A stretch of 7,991 bases of DNA from Defluviitaleaceae bacterium (GCA_009779525.1 WREB01000039.1:1-7991); one strand, 5' to 3'; shown: positions 1 through 6,646, counted from the first letter of the stretch. Notes: generated from the letters alone by a model not told the origin. Translations and numbers: made by a program.

Positions 1-60
1 CAAGAAAACGCTTTTCGCCTGGCTGGCCTGCTCCGCTTTCTGCCTCGCTTCCTCGATTTC
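1..60 (-). CDS. Histidine kinase fragment: linker just before the HisKA domain (partial, runs off left edge)
   Basis: Read on the - strand from base 60 to base 1, this stretch is open and encodes 20 residues that begin EIEEARQKAEQ and end AKSVFL. This is the signature of the helix that leads into the HisKA domain of hybrid sensor kinases, normally followed at once by the SNMSHEIRTP histidine motif, which would lie left of the window. The complete kinase at 1039-3072 has the same layout (EAKEQAERSSKVKSEFLSRMSHE, shown here only as its residues 421-443). Just upstream on the - strand, bases 69-61 read D-S-T, giving a D-x-T-E pattern like the end of a PAS/PAC domain. No start codon or N-terminal domain for this fragment is visible: beyond about base 70 the + strand clearly encodes something else. 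I infer it is one part of the same kinase whose C-terminus lies at 53-955, now inverted relative to it. Confidence 0.6.
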
Positions 61-70
61 GGTCGAATCG
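52..70. other. Inversion junction inside a kinase gene, with short imperfect palindrome
   Basis: Left of this stretch the - strand encodes the pre-HisKA linker of a kinase; right of it the + strand encodes the final ATPase strand of a kinase. Bases 54-61 (CGATTTCG) and 64-70 (CGAATCG) are inverted repeats with one unpaired T and a 2-base gap. Bases 52-60 (CTCGATTTC) read as plausible family sequence on both strands: E-I-E on the - strand and S-I-S on the + strand. The exact breakpoint is therefore hidden in the shared bases. This could be a real DNA inversion between short inverted repeats, or a chimera from amplification or assembly. Confidence 0.6.
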
Positions 71-955
71 GCGATCGGAAAGGGCTCGGTATTTTCGTTC
101 ACCGTACGTCTCGCCCGGGGCGAAGAGGAGAAGGACGGTTATCTGAGGAAGGGCCTCGAGCCGTCTGGCATACGGGTGCTTGCGGTCGACGGCGACCCGG
201 AGGTCCTTTCGTTCTTCGAGGAGGCGTCGAAGCGGATCGGGTTTAAATGCCAAACCGCGTCAAGCGGGCTCGATGCGTTCGCGTTAATCGCGCGAAGCGG
301 GCCAAGCGACGTTTATTTCGTCAATTGGGAAATGCCCGAGATGGACGGGATAGCGTTCGCGAAATCGATGAACGCCGGAAGCGTCAGGCACCAAGTCGTC
401 TTGATGATTTCGGCGACCGACTGGGGCCTCGTACAAGAGAGCGCGGAAACCGCCGGGATACGGATGTTCATCCAAAAACCCCTTTTCGTAACTTCGATCG
501 CCGAAATAGTGAGCGAATGCCTCAGCGCGCCCGGCGGCCGCGAAACGGACGAACCGGCGGGACGCGAGTCAAATTATTCCGGAAAGACGATCCTTTTAGC
601 CGACGACGTCGAGGTCAACCGCGAAATTATCCAGGCGATGCTCGAACCCACGAAAATCGGGATCGATTGCGCCGCAAACGGCGCCTTGGCCGCGGAAAAA
701 TACCTGAGTGATCCGGGCAAATACGTTATGATTTTCATGGATCTGCAGATGCCGGAGATGGACGGTTTCGAGGCGACGCGAAAAATCAGGGAATCGGGCG
801 CAAAAGGCGCGGCCGAAATCCCCATCGTGGCGATGACCGCGAACGTTTTCAAGGACGACATCGAAAAATGCTTTGAGGCGGGGATGAACGACCACGTCGG
901 AAAACCCGTCGACTTCGGCGAATTGGTCGGCGTCCTCGAAAAGTACTTAAGTTAA
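53..955 (+). CDS. Hybrid histidine kinase, C-terminal part: end of HATPase plus two receiver domains (partial)
   Basis: The frame is open from the left edge, but recognisable protein begins near base 53: S-I-S-VESAIGKGSVFSFTVRL, the last strand of a HATPase_c domain (compare WVESEEGSGATFTFT in the next gene). A GTG at 176 falls inside the first receiver and is not a credible start. Numbering from that GTG, receiver 1 spans about residues 1-117 and receiver 2 about 137-258, joined by a polar linker. Receiver 2 is canonical: acidic pair D143/D144, phospho-acceptor D189 in MDLQMPEMDG, T221 and K243. Receiver 1 has N50 where the acceptor Asp should be (VNWEMPEMDG) and G6 in place of one Mg-binding acid, but keeps K101. 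It is probably not phosphorylated. No HPt domain follows. The kinase core needed to feed receiver 2 is missing in this orientation. The gene ends 83 bases before the next kinase and may be co-transcribed with it. Confidence 0.85.
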   Translation, partial: SISVESAIGKGSVFSFTVRLARGEEEKDGYLRKGLEPSGIRVLAVDGDPEVLSFFEEASKRIGFKCQTASSGLDAFALIARSGPSDVYFVNWEMPEMDGIAFAKSMNAGSVRHQVVLMISATDWGLVQESAETAGIRMFIQKPLFVTSIAEIVSECLSAPGGRETDEPAGRESNYSGKTILLADDVEVNREIIQAMLEPTKIGIDCAANGALAAEKYLSDPGKYVMIFMDLQMPEMDGFEATRKIRESGAKGAAEIPIVAMTANVFKDDIEKCFEAGMNDHVGKPVDFGELVGVLEKYLS

Positions 956-1038
956 AACGGCAAACCCCGGGCGGCAAATCCCGGGTGATAGATCAAAGGT
1001 GAAAACCCCTGCACTCATATCCGGAAGGGCGGCGTTCA

Positions 1039-3072
1039 ATGAATTTTGACAGACGAAACAGCGTGCTTGTCGTGGACGACGAGGCGTCCTGCATCCTCGT
1101 CCTTGACGAAATACTTCGCTGCGACTACACCGTCTTGACCGCGCGCGGCGGCGCCGAAGCCGTGAAGAAGGCTTCGGAGCTTAAGCCGGATATAGTATTG
1201 CTTGACGTGATGATGCCCGATATGGACGGCTACGAAACGATAAAAAAATTAAAAAGCGGCGAAGCGACCAAGGCGATCCCCGTCGTCTTCATTTCCGGGC
1301 TCGACAGTTCCGAGGCGGAGGAAAAGGGGCTCGAGCTCGGCGCGGCCGACTACATATACAAGCCATTCAAGCCTGCGACGGTCAGCCTGCGCGTCAAAAA
1401 CCAGCTTGAGATCGTAAACCGCGCGCGCGACCTCGACGAGAGGTTAAGGCAGCAGGAACTGATGGCGCGCATTTCGCACAGCTTTCTTTCGGGCGAATGC
1501 GTCGACGCGCTTTTTACCGAAACGCTGAAGACGGTCGGCGAGTTTATGGACATACCCCAGGTGCTGCTCTACAAGACGGAAGGCGACGGTTTTAAGTTCA
1601 TTTGCCAAAGCGAATGGAAAAAACCCGGCTTAGGGCTCGGGACCAACATAGGAAAAGTCATCGAAATAAAAGAGCCCGCGATCTCCTTCGTTAAAAAAAT
1701 GCTCGCGGGCGACAAGAAGGACACGTACCTGCATTCCGGCGATCCGGAGGCGTACGAGATAATCAGGCCCTACCGCGCGCTTTTTTACAATTACATCCTC
1801 ACCCCGATTTTCGTGAAGGGCGAGATGCGCGCGATCCTGGATTTTTCGAAGGAGAACGACGTAACCGGGTGGAGCGGGAGCGAAATAAACCTCGCCGTCC
1901 TGGTTTCAAGCATTTTTTCGGGGGCGTTCGAACGCGACGCGATGGAGCGCCAGTTCTCGATCGTCGAAAATTCGCCGAACCTCGTGCTTTACTTAAATTC
2001 ATGCGGCGGAGTGGAGTACGCCAACCCGGCGGCCTTCGCGACGACGGGCATGACGCAAAACGAGCTGCTCGCGGAGGGCATCGGGAAGATTTTTGGCGGC
2101 GAAACGTATAAAAAAATAATAGACGAATACATTCCTTCCGCGTTGAAAGGCGAAACCGTATCGTTCGAGACTGAGCTTTTTAGCCGAAGCGGCGTAAAAA
2201 GCATCCTGCAGGTGAGCATCGTAAGGACCGGCGCGGAGGGGCTCGGAATGCTGACGAGGGACCTGACGAAGATACGCGAGCTGGAAAAAGGGCTGGTCGA
2301 GGCGAAGGAGCAAGCCGAAAGAAGCAGCAAGGTGAAAAGCGAGTTCCTCTCCAGGATGAGCCACGAGATGCGCACCCCTATGAACACGATCATCGGGCTG
2401 CTTCAGGTTATGAAGTATATCCCGCAGAAAACGGCGGAGTACCTCGGCGAAATCGACGCGGCTTCACAAAAGCTGCTCGGGCTCATAAACGACGTGCTGG
2501 ACGTTTCCTCCGTGGAATACGGTTCGTTTAAGAACGTCGACGCTAATTTCGACTTCAACACGGCGATAACTGAGGCGCTCAGGCTGGCGTCGCTAAACGC
2601 CGTCGAGAAGCGGCAGACGTTTATAATCGAGATAGACCCTTCGATACCAGTCACGCTTTATGGCGACGTCAGAAGACTACGGCAGGTGATAACCAACCTG
2701 CTTGCAAACGCCATAAAGTTTACCCCGGAAACGGGCGAGATAAAATTTTCGGCGAAGCTCGATAGTGAATCGGACGGTACGGTTAAACTAAGGTTTGTCG
2801 TGACCGACAACGGGATTGGGATACCGGCAGGCTTGAAGGAAAAAATTTTCGAGGTCTTCGAGCAGGCTGACGGCGGGATATCGCGCAAGTACAACGGAAT
2901 CGGGGTCGGCCTGCCGCTTTCGAAACGCATCGTCGAGATGATGGGCGGCGATATTTGGGTCGAGTCCGAGGAAGGTTCGGGCGCGACGTTCACGTTTACT
3001 TGCGCGCTCGGCAACCCGGGCCATCAGCCCGAAAAGAAGCCGAAGAACGTTTTTACGATACGCAAGTTATAA
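1039..3072 (+). CDS. Sensor histidine kinase with N-terminal receiver: REC-GAF-PAS-HisKA-HATPase (677 aa)
   Basis: Probably a cytoplasmic kinase, since no membrane segment is visible. Residues 8-124 form a receiver with acidic pair D13/D14, acceptor D56 (LLDVMMPDMDG), S86 and K108. Residues about 140-298 look like a GAF-type sensor and about 303-412 a PAS domain (QFSIVENSPN; LTRDLTKIRELEK). A helical linker leads to HisKA with phospho-acceptor H442 in SHEMRTPMN. The HATPase shows the N box (N553, N557), the G1 box DNGIGIP (590-596), the F box IFEVFEQAD and a G2 box written GIGVGL (620-625). The protein ends about 22 residues after the ATPase domain, with no C-terminal receiver or HPt. The ATG at 1039 is preceded by GGAAGG at 1023-1028, a slightly long 10-base spacing. 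The receiver-first layout suits a relay member that is itself controlled by phosphorylation; the neighbouring hybrid kinase is a plausible partner, which is inference. GAF assignment is less certain than the other domains. Confidence 0.93.
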   Translation: MNFDRRNSVLVVDDEASCILVLDEILRCDYTVLTARGGAEAVKKASELKPDIVLLDVMMPDMDGYETIKKLKSGEATKAIPVVFISGLDSSEAEEKGLELGAADYIYKPFKPATVSLRVKNQLEIVNRARDLDERLRQQELMARISHSFLSGECVDALFTETLKTVGEFMDIPQVLLYKTEGDGFKFICQSEWKKPGLGLGTNIGKVIEIKEPAISFVKKMLAGDKKDTYLHSGDPEAYEIIRPYRALFYNYILTPIFVKGEMRAILDFSKENDVTGWSGSEINLAVLVSSIFSGAFERDAMERQFSIVENSPNLVLYLNSCGGVEYANPAAFATTGMTQNELLAEGIGKIFGGETYKKIIDEYIPSALKGETVSFETELFSRSGVKSILQVSIVRTGAEGLGMLTRDLTKIRELEKGLVEAKEQAERSSKVKSEFLSRMSHEMRTPMNTIIGLLQVMKYIPQKTAEYLGEIDAASQKLLGLINDVLDVSSVEYGSFKNVDANFDFNTAITEALRLASLNAVEKRQTFIIEIDPSIPVTLYGDVRRLRQVITNLLANAIKFTPETGEIKFSAKLDSESDGTVKLRFVVTDNGIGIPAGLKEKIFEVFEQADGGISRKYNGIGVGLPLSKRIVEMMGGDIWVESEEGSGATFTFTCALGNPGHQPEKKPKNVFTIRKL

Positions 3073-3106
3073 CGGGATAGTTTGTGGTTGATAAAGGGGC
3101 TTCCTA

Positions 3107-4774
3107 ATGAAATCGCTGCTTAAGGGGATCGGCGGGATCTCGCTTAGACGAGGCAGGATCGCCGCAAGGTACCGCAACATAAACATACTGCTTTTCGCCG
3201 CGGCGTTCGGCGTTATGTCCGCGATGATGGCGCTCACTTTCAACGGGGTGATAGGGAAGATATCGCACGGCTACGCCGAAAAGTACGCGGCCGCGTCGGC
3301 CGAGGCCCTAAGCGCGCACATCAACAGGGAAATAGGGCTGCTTTCAAAGGCGGCGCGCTCCGGGGCCGTGATCGGCTGGATGGCCGACGAGGGCGACGGC
3401 GAAAAAAAACGCAAGGCCTACGAGGAAATGGCCGGGATCATCGGCGAACTCTACAGCGTTAATCTGTACATAGGCCTGCACGGTTCACTAAACGAATACA
3501 GGATCGAGGAGGGCACCGTCGATTTCCTTCCGTTTGACAAGCTTAAAGAAAATAATCCGGTCGATTCTTGGTACTTCGACTGCATCGGTTCAAGCGAGGA
3601 CTACATAGTCAGCATAGGAATCGACCACGTGCTGCAGCGCAAGCGGGTTTGGCTCGACTACAAGGTTACGCATAACGGAGAGGTGCTCGGCGTGATATGC
3701 ACCGGGCTCGAATTTTCGCACGTCGCTGGGGAAATCTTTTCTAAGCTCAACGACGACTACATGCGCGGGCTGATAATAGACAAAGCCGGAATGATCCACA
3801 TAGACAGCGCGCTTATGGACAACAAGATCTACCATTTCGAAATACACGAAGAACCGATTTACAGCGCGAAACTCGGAACGGACGTCGTAAGCGCGATAAT
3901 GTCGCGCTTAACGGGCGAGGAGACTGAAAACGGCGAACCCGCCGTGGTCGAGCTGCGTTCGGGCCAGTACAGGTACGTCGCGGTCGTCCCGGTTAAAAAC
4001 ACCGACTGGTCCGTCGTGATTTTATCCGGAACCCCCGTGATCGTCGGCTTCTCGCTTTTCATACCCATTATAATCACGCTGCTTGTCACGCTCGCCTTGT
4101 TTTCCATCGCGACGAACGCGATCAACTACCGGCTGATATTCCTGCCGCTAAACAGGCTTGAGAAAAGTCTCTCGGTGCTCAAGGAGCAAAACGCGGGCCC
4201 GATCTTCGGCGCCGAGCGCGAGGACGAGGTGGGCGCGCTTTCAAAGACGATACAGGACCTGTTCACGAAGGCGAACGTCGACGCGCTTACGGGGATCTAC
4301 AACAGGCGCTTCATGGAAAACAACCTACAGCACATCATGGAGTTTTTAGCCAGGTCAAACGGTTTGTTAAGCGTTTTGATGCTGGACGTGGATTATTTTA
4401 AAAAGTACAACGACGCTTACGGGCACGAGCAGGGCGACGTCTGCCTGAAAAAAATCGCGTCAGCGATCTCCGGAAGCATCACCCGCGCTACCGACTTCAC
4501 CGCGAGGTACGGTGGGGAGGAGTTTGTCGCGGTGCTTCCCAACACCGACTGTGCCGGCGCGGTTTCGGTCGCTGAAAAAATTATTGAAAACGTCAAGGCG
4601 ATGGACATTCCGCACGAAAACAGCGAGGCGGCAAGCCGCGTTACCGTTTCAATCGGCGTCGCGACGGGGCAGGTCTCGTACATGCAAAAATGGGAGGAGT
4701 ACCTGAAGCGCGCGGACGACGCGCTGTATGAATCGAAGCAGGCGGGGCGAGACAGGTACACCGTTTCGGCTTGA
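3107..4774 (+). CDS. Membrane diguanylate cyclase: dCache-HAMP-GGDEF (555 aa)
   Basis: Predicted to make cyclic di-GMP from two GTP in response to an extracellular ligand. A membrane segment at about 25-46 is followed by an outside domain of about 260 residues with dCache character (VDSWYFDCI at 152-160; VWLDYKV at 181-187; GEVLGVICTGLEFS at 191-204). A second membrane segment lies at about 309-334. Residues about 335-388 fit a HAMP linker (FLPLNRLEKSL; EDEVGAL). The GGDEF domain begins at DALTGIYNRR (392-401), has DVDYFKKYND and YGHEQGD, and the active-site motif GGEEF at 469-473. R460-A-T-D463 sits five residues before it, the spacing of the inhibitory I-site, so product feedback is likely. 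Active site and I-site are both intact, so it should be active. No EAL or HD-GYP domain is present. The ATG has an AAAGGGG site at 3093-3099, and the gene starts 34 bases after the kinase, so co-transcription is likely. The environmental signal cannot be read from the sequence. Confidence 0.94.
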   Translation: MKSLLKGIGGISLRRGRIAARYRNINILLFAAAFGVMSAMMALTFNGVIGKISHGYAEKYAAASAEALSAHINREIGLLSKAARSGAVIGWMADEGDGEKKRKAYEEMAGIIGELYSVNLYIGLHGSLNEYRIEEGTVDFLPFDKLKENNPVDSWYFDCIGSSEDYIVSIGIDHVLQRKRVWLDYKVTHNGEVLGVICTGLEFSHVAGEIFSKLNDDYMRGLIIDKAGMIHIDSALMDNKIYHFEIHEEPIYSAKLGTDVVSAIMSRLTGEETENGEPAVVELRSGQYRYVAVVPVKNTDWSVVILSGTPVIVGFSLFIPIIITLLVTLALFSIATNAINYRLIFLPLNRLEKSLSVLKEQNAGPIFGAEREDEVGALSKTIQDLFTKANVDALTGIYNRRFMENNLQHIMEFLARSNGLLSVLMLDVDYFKKYNDAYGHEQGDVCLKKIASAISGSITRATDFTARYGGEEFVAVLPNTDCAGAVSVAEKIIENVKAMDIPHENSEAASRVTVSIGVATGQVSYMQKWEEYLKRADDALYESKQAGRDRYTVSA

Positions 4775-4802
4775 CGCAAAGATTTCGCGAAACCCGCGTT
4801 TA

Positions 4803-4811
4803 TGTTATAAT
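4803..4811 (+). promoter_or_regulatory. Extended -10 promoter for yaaQ-yaaR
   Basis: TGTTATAAT is a perfect extended -10 element (TG, one base, TATAAT) of the housekeeping sigma-A type. The matching -35 window (4783-4788, TTTCGC) is poor, as is common when the TG extension is present. A TTGACG lies at 4771-4776 but 29 bases from the -10, too far to pair with it. Transcription would start near 4818, giving a leader of about 35 bases with a strong AAGGAGG at 4841-4847, five bases before the yaaQ ATG. This makes yaaQ independent of the signalling genes upstream. Confidence 0.7.
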
Positions 4812-4852
4812 TAACCAATCGATTCCCTTGATTTAAACAGAAGGAGGCTAAT

Positions 4853-5182
4853 ATGAAAATTGTGATGGCGATCATACATGACGAGGACGCGTTCCATATC
4901 ATGGACCTTTTAAGCGAGAAGGGCTTCAGCGTCACAAAACTCGCTAGCACCGGCGGTTTCCTTCGCGCCGGCAACACGACGCTCATCTGCGGCGTAAACG
5001 AGGAGCGCATACCCGAGCTCGTCGAGATAATCGAGAAGAAGTGCCGGAGCCGCAAGCAGATAACTTCGGTAAACGCGACGCACATCAACGCGAACGAAAG
5101 CTACGTGCCGTATCCGGTGGAAGTCACCGTGGGCGGCGCGACGATATTCGTGCTAAACGTGGAGGAATTTAAGAAGGTATAA
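4853..5182 (+). CDS. darA: Cyclic di-AMP receptor, PII-like protein DarA/PstA (YaaQ family)
   Basis: A 109-residue protein, the same length as the B. subtilis homologue, which folds like PII signalling proteins, forms trimers and binds c-di-AMP between subunits. The family hallmarks are present: TKLASTGGFLRAGNTTLICGV (as residues 28-48, with the TGGFL and GNTT loops that line the nucleotide pocket) and the C-terminal block SYVPYPVEVTVGGATIFVL. The downstream effector is still poorly defined for this family; in related bacteria it is linked to potassium, osmotic and metabolic control. It has its own extended -10 promoter and an optimal AAGGAGG site, and is followed one base after its stop by yaaR. 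In B. subtilis the gene (yaaQ) sits in the same position ahead of yaaR-holB-yaaT. Function as a c-di-AMP binder is inferred from strong family similarity. Confidence 0.95.
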   Translation: MKIVMAIIHDEDAFHIMDLLSEKGFSVTKLASTGGFLRAGNTTLICGVNEERIPELVEIIEKKCRSRKQITSVNATHINANESYVPYPVEVTVGGATIFVLNVEEFKKV

Positions 5183-5183
5183 G

Positions 5184-5624
5184 ATGGACATAAAAATTTC
5201 GGACATCCTCGCCGCTCGCTTCAACGAACAGGCGGCCCCGCGCGAGCGCGTCGGGCAGACGGATTTCAGCTTCACGCTCAACAAGCTAAGCGACGAGGGC
5301 CTTGCGGAGCGTCTCGGCGGTCTCATTTCCGACATAACGACGCAGGGCAAAAAACTCGCGGACCACATGGATATACGCGACCTCAAACAGTACAAGGCCT
5401 TGATTTCGGATTTCATAAACGAAGTCGTCACGCATTCGCACGAGTTCAGCCGCGAAAATTTTTTGGACAGGCGCGGGCGCCACAGGGTCTACGGGATCGT
5501 CCGGCTTGTAAACCAGGACCTGGACGAACTCGCGCAGGAGCTTTTAAAAAAGGAAAAGGACCATATCCTGATACTCGACCGAATCAACGAGATCGAGGGG
5601 CTGCTTTTGGACATGGTCGTTTAA
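5184..5624 (+). CDS. yaaR: YaaR family protein (DUF327), function unknown
   Basis: A 146-residue protein, the usual length of YaaR. It has a polar N-terminus (about 1-30, MDIKISDILAAR), then a mainly helical body. The recognisable family blocks are LKQYKALISDFINEVVTHSHE and GRHRVYGIVRLVNQDLDELAQ (parts of residues about 72-119), followed by a charged helix ending LLDMVV. No enzyme motif, signal peptide or membrane segment is seen. It starts one base after the yaaQ stop; AGAAGG at 5172-5177 is a usable ribosome site inside the end of yaaQ, so translation is probably coupled. The role of the family is not established. Its conserved place between the c-di-AMP receptor and holB is the only functional hint. 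A strong terminator lies 13 bases after its stop codon. Confidence 0.92.
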   Translation: MDIKISDILAARFNEQAAPRERVGQTDFSFTLNKLSDEGLAERLGGLISDITTQGKKLADHMDIRDLKQYKALISDFINEVVTHSHEFSRENFLDRRGRHRVYGIVRLVNQDLDELAQELLKKEKDHILILDRINEIEGLLLDMVV

Positions 5625-5648
5625 TATTGCCGAACCCGCCGGTATGAT
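5620..5648 (+). promoter_or_regulatory. Candidate holB promoter embedded in the terminator stem
   Basis: TATGAT at 5643-5648 matches the -10 consensus at five of six bases. Exactly 17 bases upstream is TTTAAT (5620-5625), a weak -35 with three of six matches. Transcription would begin near 5655, in the loop of the terminator hairpin, so the new RNA would contain only the right arm of the stem and could not fold the terminator. This would explain how holB escapes the terminator just ahead of it. The -35 is poor, so this is a proposal rather than a firm call. Confidence 0.35.
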
Positions 5649-5680
5649 GCGACTCCGCATTGTATCGGCTTTTTATTTTT
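5638..5680 (+). terminator. Intrinsic terminator after yaaR
   Basis: Bases 5638-5651 pair with 5656-5669 to give an unbroken 14-bp stem (three of the pairs are G-U) around a 4-base ACTC loop. It is followed directly by TTTTTATTTTT (5670-5680). The stem plus U-tract is textbook Rho-independent termination on the + strand. It separates yaaQ-yaaR from holB-yaaT-yabB, so the downstream genes need read-through or their own promoter. Confidence 0.85.
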
Positions 5681-6646
5681 GTGGGGCGGTGCGTCGTTTC
5701 CGATAATTTCGACGGCGTTAGGGGCAACGCCGGATTAATCGACAGGCTGAGGCAGACGCTCTCGGGCGGTTTCGCGGGCGGCGCCTACGTTTTTTGCGGC
5801 GGCGAGGGGACCGGCAAGAAAACCGTCGCGGAAGCCTTCGCCAAGGCGCTTCAATGCGAAGGCGACGGATCGGCTTGTTGTGCGTGCCTTTCCTGCCGCG
5901 TGCTTAAAAGCGGCAACCATCCCGACGTCGTACGCGTGATCGGGTCAAACAAAAAAAGCATCGGCGTCGAAGACGTGCGCGACCAGGCCTATTCGTTCAT
6001 GTGCCTTAAGCCGTTCCGCTACAGATACCAGATCGTCATCATCGATAAGGCCGAGACGCTCACGCCGAACGCGCAAAACGCGCTGCTGAAAAAAATGGAG
6101 GAGCCGTCCGGGTACGGGATCATCATGCTGCTCGCCTCGCGCATCGGCGCGCTGCTCCCGACGGTGCTTTCGCGCTGCGTCGTCTTGAGATTAAATCAAC
6201 TAAGCGAGGCGGAAATGGCCGAAGCGTTAACGTTCGAAGGCGCGAAACCAGAAGCGGCTTCGTTTTGCGCCAAGTATTCGGGCGGGAGCCTCGGGATCGC
6301 CAAGCGGCTCGCTTTAACCGGCGATTTCGAGCAGATGCGCCTGCTCGCCAGCGAAATCGCGGAAAGGACGCCGGAAGCGGATATTTTGGGAGCGCTGGCA
6401 ATGTACCGCCGTGTGGCGGCTTGGAAGGAGCAGATACAGCGGCTGCTCGACATGCTATACTTGTGCTTCCATGATAGGATCGTCGGACGCTGCGCCGGGC
6501 AGAAGGATAAAATATCGCTCGCCCGCCTGTTTGACGGCGCCGAGGCGGTGAGGCGCGCAAAGGCCTCGCTCGAGGGCAACGGAAATTTCCAAATGAGTAT
6601 CGAGGCGATGCTGCTTGCGATATGCGGGAGGTCGGTGAACCAATGA
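5681..6646 (+). CDS. holB: DNA polymerase III delta' subunit (clamp loader)
   Basis: Part of the clamp-loader complex that opens the beta ring and places it on primed DNA. Numbering from GTG 5681 (321 residues): P-loop GGEGTGKKT at 40-48; zinc-binding cysteines C59, C66, C69 and C72 in the pattern C-x6-C-x2-C-x2-C; the NHPDV block; a degenerate Walker B (VIIDKAE); NALLKKMEEPS; and the SRC motif at 164-166. The rest is the helical collar domain. The start is uncertain. A longer reading from TTG 5660 would begin inside the terminator stem and is unlikely. GTG 5681 has only the U-tract before it. By comparison with usual delta' N-termini, the protein should begin near VSDNFDGVRGN (codon GTT 5696), which has GGCGGTG at 5685-5691 ahead of it but no standard start codon. 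The gene overlaps yaaT by four bases, so the two are translationally coupled. Identity of the product is firm; only the first few residues are not. Confidence 0.92.
   Translation: MGRCVVSDNFDGVRGNAGLIDRLRQTLSGGFAGGAYVFCGGEGTGKKTVAEAFAKALQCEGDGSACCACLSCRVLKSGNHPDVVRVIGSNKKSIGVEDVRDQAYSFMCLKPFRYRYQIVIIDKAETLTPNAQNALLKKMEEPSGYGIIMLLASRIGALLPTVLSRCVVLRLNQLSEAEMAEALTFEGAKPEAASFCAKYSGGSLGIAKRLALTGDFEQMRLLASEIAERTPEADILGALAMYRRVAAWKEQIQRLLDMLYLCFHDRIVGRCAGQKDKISLARLFDGAEAVRRAKASLEGNGNFQMSIEAMLLAICGRSVNQ
6627..6632 (+). promoter_or_regulatory. Ribosome binding site that sets the yaaT start
   Basis: GGAGGT lies inside the end of holB, ten bases before ATG 6643. It rules out the in-frame ATG at 6622, which is upstream of it and would add seven residues (MREVGEP) not expected in the family. 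Confidence 0.7.

Noticed and set aside
176..178. GTG 176 as the start of a free-standing two-receiver protein.
   Set aside because: It falls within the first strand of the receiver, and 38 in-frame upstream residues form a kinase ATPase end plus linker. No ribosome site precedes it at the right distance.
961..1038. Gap between the two kinases has GGCAAACC, a CCCGGG/CCCGGG hairpin (966-971 with 980-985) and a GGTGAAAACC turn, faintly like a c-di-GMP-I riboswitch or a terminator.
   Set aside because: The conserved riboswitch core and its second paired arm are missing, the hairpin has no U-tract, and the arms are self-complementary by chance. A covariance-model search would settle it.
4771..4776. 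TTGACG as a -35 box for the yaaQ promoter.
   Set aside because: It is 29 bases from the TATAAT, far beyond the usual 16-18, and overlaps the cyclase stop codon.
4775..4802. Possible terminator after the cyclase gene: CGCG stem (4786-4789 with 4795-4798) and the palindrome TTTCGCGAAA.
   Set aside because: The stem is only four pairs and is followed by just three T before the promoter, so termination is not supported.
4417..5088. Open - strand frame of 223 codons across the cyclase end, the promoter and yaaQ.
   Set aside because: It is antisense to two confidently identified genes, shows no recognised family, and reflects the skewed codon use of the + strand genes.
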